This document shows positions 51,092 to 52,137 of a stretch of DNA of 52,137 nucleotides, piece after piece. This stretch comes from Acidobacteriota bacterium (GTDB lineage: Bacteria > Acidobacteriota > Aminicenantia > S016-38). Under the pieces are notes generated by a model. The model was given only the letters and a program-made list of their open reading frames with translations, made no database searches and had not been told where the DNA came from. A program made the position numbers and the translations under genes. Where the stretch lies: contig WFSJ01000035.1 of NCBI GenBank assembly GCA_015486055.1, forward strand, positions 1-52,137, given 5' to 3'. Position 1 is the stretch's first letter, and each line of letters starts with the position of its first letter.

Positions 51092-52137
51092 GATGACCTC
51101 CTTACAACTGATATAATAAGGAAAATAAAAGTCAGGGTCAAGTAGAGCAAATCAAGATATGGAGAAAGAACCACGAACAAAGTTTTATCTGCTTTTGGAG
51201 AGAATTTTCCAATTATCGTCTCTGTCTTGTAGATCCGGCTCATCTTGAGGATTCTTCCGTACGGATCTACTATCCCAGAAATGCCGGATGAAGCAGCTCT
51301 CAGAAGATATTTTCTGTTTTCAACAGCCCTTACCCTTGCCTGCATAAAATGCTGATATGGGGCAGGAGTTCTTCCATACCATGCATCATTCGTGGTGTTT
51401 ACGAGGAACTCAGCTCCCTTTCCGACCATCCTCCTTATAAGCATGGGAAATATTGCCTCATAACAGCTTGGGGTAGCGAACTTATGACCCTTCATCACAG
51501 CAAGCCTTATCCTTTTGCCAGGAGAATAATCCCCCACCTCCATTGCGATCCTTGGAATGAGCCTGCGAAGGAATGAGAGAGGATTGTATTCGCCGAATGG
51601 GACAAGATGGATCTTTCTGTATATCCATAACTTTCCCTCAGGAGAGAAAACAAAGGTGGAATTGTAAAACTTTCCTTCAGAAGTCTCAGTGGATGGAAAA
51701 ACTACATAAGCATTCCATTCTTTTGCCCTATCTTTAAAGAACTGGAGCCACTGGGGAGAAGAAAGATATATATATGGGACCGTTGTTTCAGGAAATACCA
51801 TCAGGTCAATGCCTTTTTTTGATGCTTCATCTGCCATTTTCATATATTTAATGAATACCTTGTTGGATTTTTCCTGGCTGAAAGGGGGCCTAAAATCCCA
51901 TGATGACTGAAAAAGAGCCACTTTATATTTTCCTCTATCGTAAGGACCTATCATAAAAATTCCCCCTATGTGTAGGGAAATCAGGAGAAAAATAAAAATC
52001 CAGTATTTTTTCCTTACGAGGAGAACGGCAAGAAAAACCATGAACAGTCCCAGAAGCCTTACCCCGCCGATTGAAGCATATTGGATAAATGGGAGATCAC
52101 CAACTGCAGTGTATCCAAGGCTTCCCCACGGAAATCC
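51031..52137 (-). CDS. lnt: Apolipoprotein N-acyltransferase, 5' part outside window
   Basis: At least 368 residues are visible. The frame is open to the last base, so the start lies outside. Lnt adds the third acyl chain to lipoproteins on the periplasmic side of the inner membrane. Upstream of the first internal ATG the frame reads GFPWGSLGYTAVGDLPFIQY, a typical Lnt membrane-domain segment. The nitrilase-like domain then shows the catalytic triad: Glu in LMVFPETTVPYI, Lys in YRKIHLVPFGEY and Cys in ATPSCYEAIFP. NTTNDAWYGRTPAPYQH and RAVENRKYLLRAASSG complete it, and a C-terminal membrane helix follows. It implies a diderm with triacylated lipoproteins. Confidence 0.94.
   Translation of the reverse strand, partial: GFPWGSLGYTAVGDLPFIQYASIGGVRLLGLFMVFLAVLLVRKKYWIFIFLLISLHIGGIFMIGPYDRGKYKVALFQSSWDFRPPFSQEKSNKVFIKYMKMADEASKKGIDLMVFPETTVPYIYLSSPQWLQFFKDRAKEWNAYVVFPSTETSEGKFYNSTFVFSPEGKLWIYRKIHLVPFGEYNPLSFLRRLIPRIAMEVGDYSPGKRIRLAVMKGHKFATPSCYEAIFPMLIRRMVGKGAEFLVNTTNDAWYGRTPAPYQHFMQARVRAVENRKYLLRAASSGISGIVDPYGRILKMSRIYKTETIIGKFSPKADKTLFVVLSPYLDLLYLTLTFIFLIISVVRRSSWKFTKRKGSLKNSRKNMKN

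Overview
The window is about 52 kb of AT-rich bacterial chromosome, densely packed with 41 protein-coding genes, most of them in tightly overlapping runs (many ATGA or TTGA stop/start overlaps). Two genes are cut by the window edges. No rRNA, tRNA, CRISPR array, integrase or transposase was seen. The gene set points to a diderm, free-living bacterium: an Lnt lipoprotein acyltransferase, an ADP-heptose-type glycosyltransferase, L32 and RF2. The GWxTD secreted protein, the TatT-like TPR protein, the GAF protein with an LVSDIILYN tail, and the abundant TPR/PEGA/SH3b envelope proteins together resemble Acidobacteriota/'Aminicenantes'-type genomes. That placement is inference from gene content, not a phylogeny.

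Layout. 1-1792 (minus): two secreted or membrane proteins sharing a paralogous SH3b domain, one also carrying PEGA and NHL repeats. 1971-25670 (plus): one long codirectional run. It holds a NagA-like deacetylase, the SAM cycle genes metK-ahcY with a citryl-CoA-lyase-type enzyme, and a DUF177-rpmF-plsX-fabH-fabG-acpP-fabF lipid cluster with no fabD. It continues with LemA and an M48 protease with zinc ribbons, TPR and GAF proteins, cell-wall genes (Slt, Ddl, MltG, MurA) with RuvX and a HIT protein, then a secreted TPR/GWxTD group, TyrS and a TatT-like lipoprotein-type TPR gene. 25665-26588 (minus): a family 9 glycosyltransferase. 26673-34082 (plus): a three-gene peptidoglycan module of an FhaA-like protein, a SEDS (RodA/FtsW) polymerase with an FHA-like domain near its N terminus, and an unusually large class B PBP. 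34090-39925 (minus): FIST and GAF/PAS/HD-GYP sensors, then a Ser/Thr kinase with zinc ribbon and PEGA domains. 40111-44944 (plus): a split cobalamin methionine synthase and a homocysteine methyltransferase/MTHFR fusion. 44945-45535: remains of a RelE/ParE toxin-antitoxin pair and hairpin repeats. 45536-49399 (minus): DUF362, Tat-signal AmrS-like radical SAM enzyme and a membrane-embedded spermidine-synthase-like protein. 49590-52137: HU (plus), then prfB with its +1 frameshift and the 3' part of lnt (minus).

How it fits together. MetK, AhcY, MetH, its separate activation protein and the MetF fusion would close the methionine/SAM cycle from two distant operons. The plsX-fab cluster, Lnt and the glycosyltransferase supply envelope lipids and LPS. 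Ddl, MurA, MltG, Slt, the SEDS polymerase and the PBP cover precursor synthesis, polymerisation and trimming of peptidoglycan. The most interesting part is the FhaA-like / FHA-SEDS / giant PBP operon with a Ser/Thr kinase a few kb away. It recalls the fhaA-fhaB-pstP-rodA-pbpA-pknA-pknB locus of actinobacteria, with what looks like FhaB and RodA fused into one protein. A second theme is that several operon heads have a good -10 box 6 to 8 bases before the start codon and no Shine-Dalgarno, which suggests leaderless transcripts.
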